Assembly: GCA_021781255.1 (NCBI GenBank)
Contig: JAJXXG010000751.1
Span: forward strand, 1 to 6,639
Direction: 5' to 3'
Length of the DNA: 6,639 nucleotides
Origin: Acidobacteriota bacterium
Lineage (GTDB): Bacteria > Acidobacteriota > Terriglobia > Terriglobales > Acidobacteriaceae
Below are positions 5,557 through 6,639 of the stretch, in pieces. Position numbers and translations under genes: made by a program. The stretch's first letter is position 1. Every line of letters begins with the position of its first letter. The notes below the pieces were generated by a model that was not told the origin of the DNA, searched no databases, and saw nothing but the letters and a program-made list of their open reading frames with translations.

Positions 5557-6639
5557 GTGACATCCCTGTCGAGTATTGCTGAGTTGCCGGAAGAAGAACA
5601 AAAGGTGCGCGGGCTCTTCTTTACTCCCCGGGAGATTGCCCAGCAGCCCGAGACATGGAAGACCACCCTGAAGATATTTGAGAAGCACCAGGAGCGGATC
5701 TGCGAGTTTCTGGATGCGGCGGGAGTACGGGAGTCGCTGGAGCAGCGGCCGGTAGTGATGCTGATCGGGGCGGGGACGTCGGATTACATTGGCCAGGCAC
5801 TGGAGTTGCTGCTGCGGCAGAAGTGGTGCTGCGAGGTTTCGACGGTGGCAAGCACGGACCTGTTGCCCAACCTGGAAGAATATGTGGTTCCGGGGCGGAG
5901 ATATCTCTGGATCTCGTTTTCACGGTCGGGGGATTCTCCAGAGGGGGTGGCGGTACTGGAACAGGCCCTTCAACTGTACCCCGGGGTCGTGCATCTTGTC
6001 GTGACCTGCAATGCGCGGGCGCGGATGACGGAGATCTGCAAGGGGTCACAACGGGCTTGTGTGGTAGTGCTGGATGATGCCGTAAACGATCGCAGTCTGG
6101 CGATGACGAGTTCGTTTACCAACATGGTAGTGATGGGACAGTGCATCGCGAACGCATGGTCCATCGAGGCATACACGGAGGTGCTGGCGAAGCTGGTGAG
6201 AGCTGGGGAGCAACTGCTTCGCGCAGAGGCGGAGGCGGAGCGGATTGCGCAGCGAGGATTTTCCCGGGTGTGTTTTGTGGGGACGGGAGCGCTGGCGAGC
6301 GTAGCGAAGGAGTCCGCGTTGAAGGTTCTGGAGATGACGGCTGGGCAGGTGCAAGCAATGTCGGAGACGGTGCTGGGACTGCGCCATGGGCCGATGGCGG
6401 CGCTGGATACGCAGACGCTGTTTGTGTGTTTTGTATCCGGCGATGAGCGTCGCGCTAGGTATGCCAGCGACCTACTGCGCGAGATTGGGGAGAAGGGAAT
6501 CGCCGGCGAAAGAGTGGCGGTGGGAACAGCGGCGACCCGGGCGGAGATTGCGCCGTACTGCGATTCGTATGTCGCGGTCGACGACGCGATCGACGATGCT
6601 TATCGCCCGGTGGTGGATGTGATCTTCGGGCAGATGCTG
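5557..6639 (+). CDS. agaS: AgaS-type SIS-domain aminosugar-phosphate deaminase/isomerase (3' end beyond window)
   Basis: Cytoplasmic enzyme with tandem sugar-isomerase (SIS) domains. Family members such as E. coli AgaS convert galactosamine-6-phosphate to tagatose-6-phosphate and ammonia. 361 codons are visible and still open at the right edge; the family is about 385 residues, so some 25 are missing. Seen: FFTPREIAQQPETW near the N-terminus; the first SIS domain with LIGAGTSDYIG (69-79) and the phosphate-binding ISFSRSGDSPEG (119-130); CNARARM (151-157); the subgroup motif LAMTSSFTNM (181-190); the second SIS domain with FVGTGAL (240-246), KESALKVLEMTAG (251-263) and LGLRHGP (273-279). These match AgaS better than GlmS or FrlB-type proteins. 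The GTG start is set by AGGAG 6 nt upstream. It is divergent from pfkB across 101 bp. Codons favour GGG, GCG and CTG, unlike the hydrolase gene, which favours GGC and C-ending codons. Galactosamine versus glucosamine specificity is inferred only. Confidence 0.88.
   Translation, partial: MTSLSSIAELPEEEQKVRGLFFTPREIAQQPETWKTTLKIFEKHQERICEFLDAAGVRESLEQRPVVMLIGAGTSDYIGQALELLLRQKWCCEVSTVASTDLLPNLEEYVVPGRRYLWISFSRSGDSPEGVAVLEQALQLYPGVVHLVVTCNARARMTEICKGSQRACVVVLDDAVNDRSLAMTSSFTNMVVMGQCIANAWSIEAYTEVLAKLVRAGEQLLRAEAEAERIAQRGFSRVCFVGTGALASVAKESALKVLEMTAGQVQAMSETVLGLRHGPMAALDTQTLFVCFVSGDERRARYASDLLREIGEKGIAGERVAVGTAATRAEIAPYCDSYVAVDDAIDDAYRPVVDVIFGQML

Noticed and set aside
5621..6049. Minus-strand 142-codon open frame
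   Set aside because: Proline/serine-rich shadow opposite agaS, whose frame carries all the SIS motifs.
1..6639. CRISPR arrays, tRNA/rRNA genes, insertion sequences
   Set aside because: No regularly spaced repeats, no cloverleaf or rRNA-like stretch, and no transposase frame were seen on either strand.

Overview
The window (6,639 bp, moderately GC-rich genes separated by AT-rich intergenic DNA) looks like a carbohydrate-scavenging locus from a soil acidobacterium of the Terriglobales/Acidobacteriaceae type (Terriglobus, Granulicella or Edaphobacter relatives). The evidence for this is a large-family TonB-dependent receptor with an N-terminal carboxypeptidase-regulatory-like domain, next to a secreted glycoside hydrolase and cytoplasmic sugar-phosphate enzymes. 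The taxonomic assignment is an inference from gene style, not from a marker gene.

Layout, left to right. (1) 1-828, minus strand: the first 276 codons of a TonB-dependent outer-membrane receptor, which runs off the left edge. (2) 829-1274: a 446-bp divergent intergenic region. It holds a minus-strand promoter with a perfect 7-bp dyad over its probable transcription start, a GC-richer island of unknown origin, and a plus-strand promoter with a perfect TATAAT and another 7-bp dyad just upstream. (3) 1275-3329, plus strand: a secreted clan GH-D-like (melibiase/alpha-galactosidase-like) glycoside hydrolase with a signal peptide. (4) 3350-3391: a 16-bp perfect hairpin lying exactly between convergent genes. 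(5) 3391-4446 and 4472-5455, minus strand: a two-gene operon, pfkB-type sugar kinase followed by low-specificity L-threonine aldolase (ltaE). (6) 5456-5556: a short AT-rich divergent promoter region with a small dyad between overlapping -10 boxes. (7) 5557-6639, plus strand: an AgaS-type SIS-domain aminosugar-phosphate deaminase/isomerase, missing only its last residues at the right edge.

How the parts may work together (inference): the receptor imports a glycan or glycoconjugate fragment. The exported hydrolase removes an alpha-linked galactose or N-acetylgalactosamine. AgaS would deaminate and isomerise galactosamine-6-phosphate to tagatose-6-phosphate, the PfkB kinase would make tagatose-1,6-bisphosphate, and the threonine aldolase would dispose of threonine. 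Finding threonine cleavage together with an AgaS-type enzyme and an alpha-galactosidase-fold hydrolase suggests, without proving it, use of GalNAc-alpha-Ser/Thr O-glycopeptides.

Apart from the genes, the plus strand changes from C-rich to G-rich close to 4,450-4,500 regardless of gene direction. The pfkB-agaS half may therefore have a different history from the ltaE-hydrolase half.
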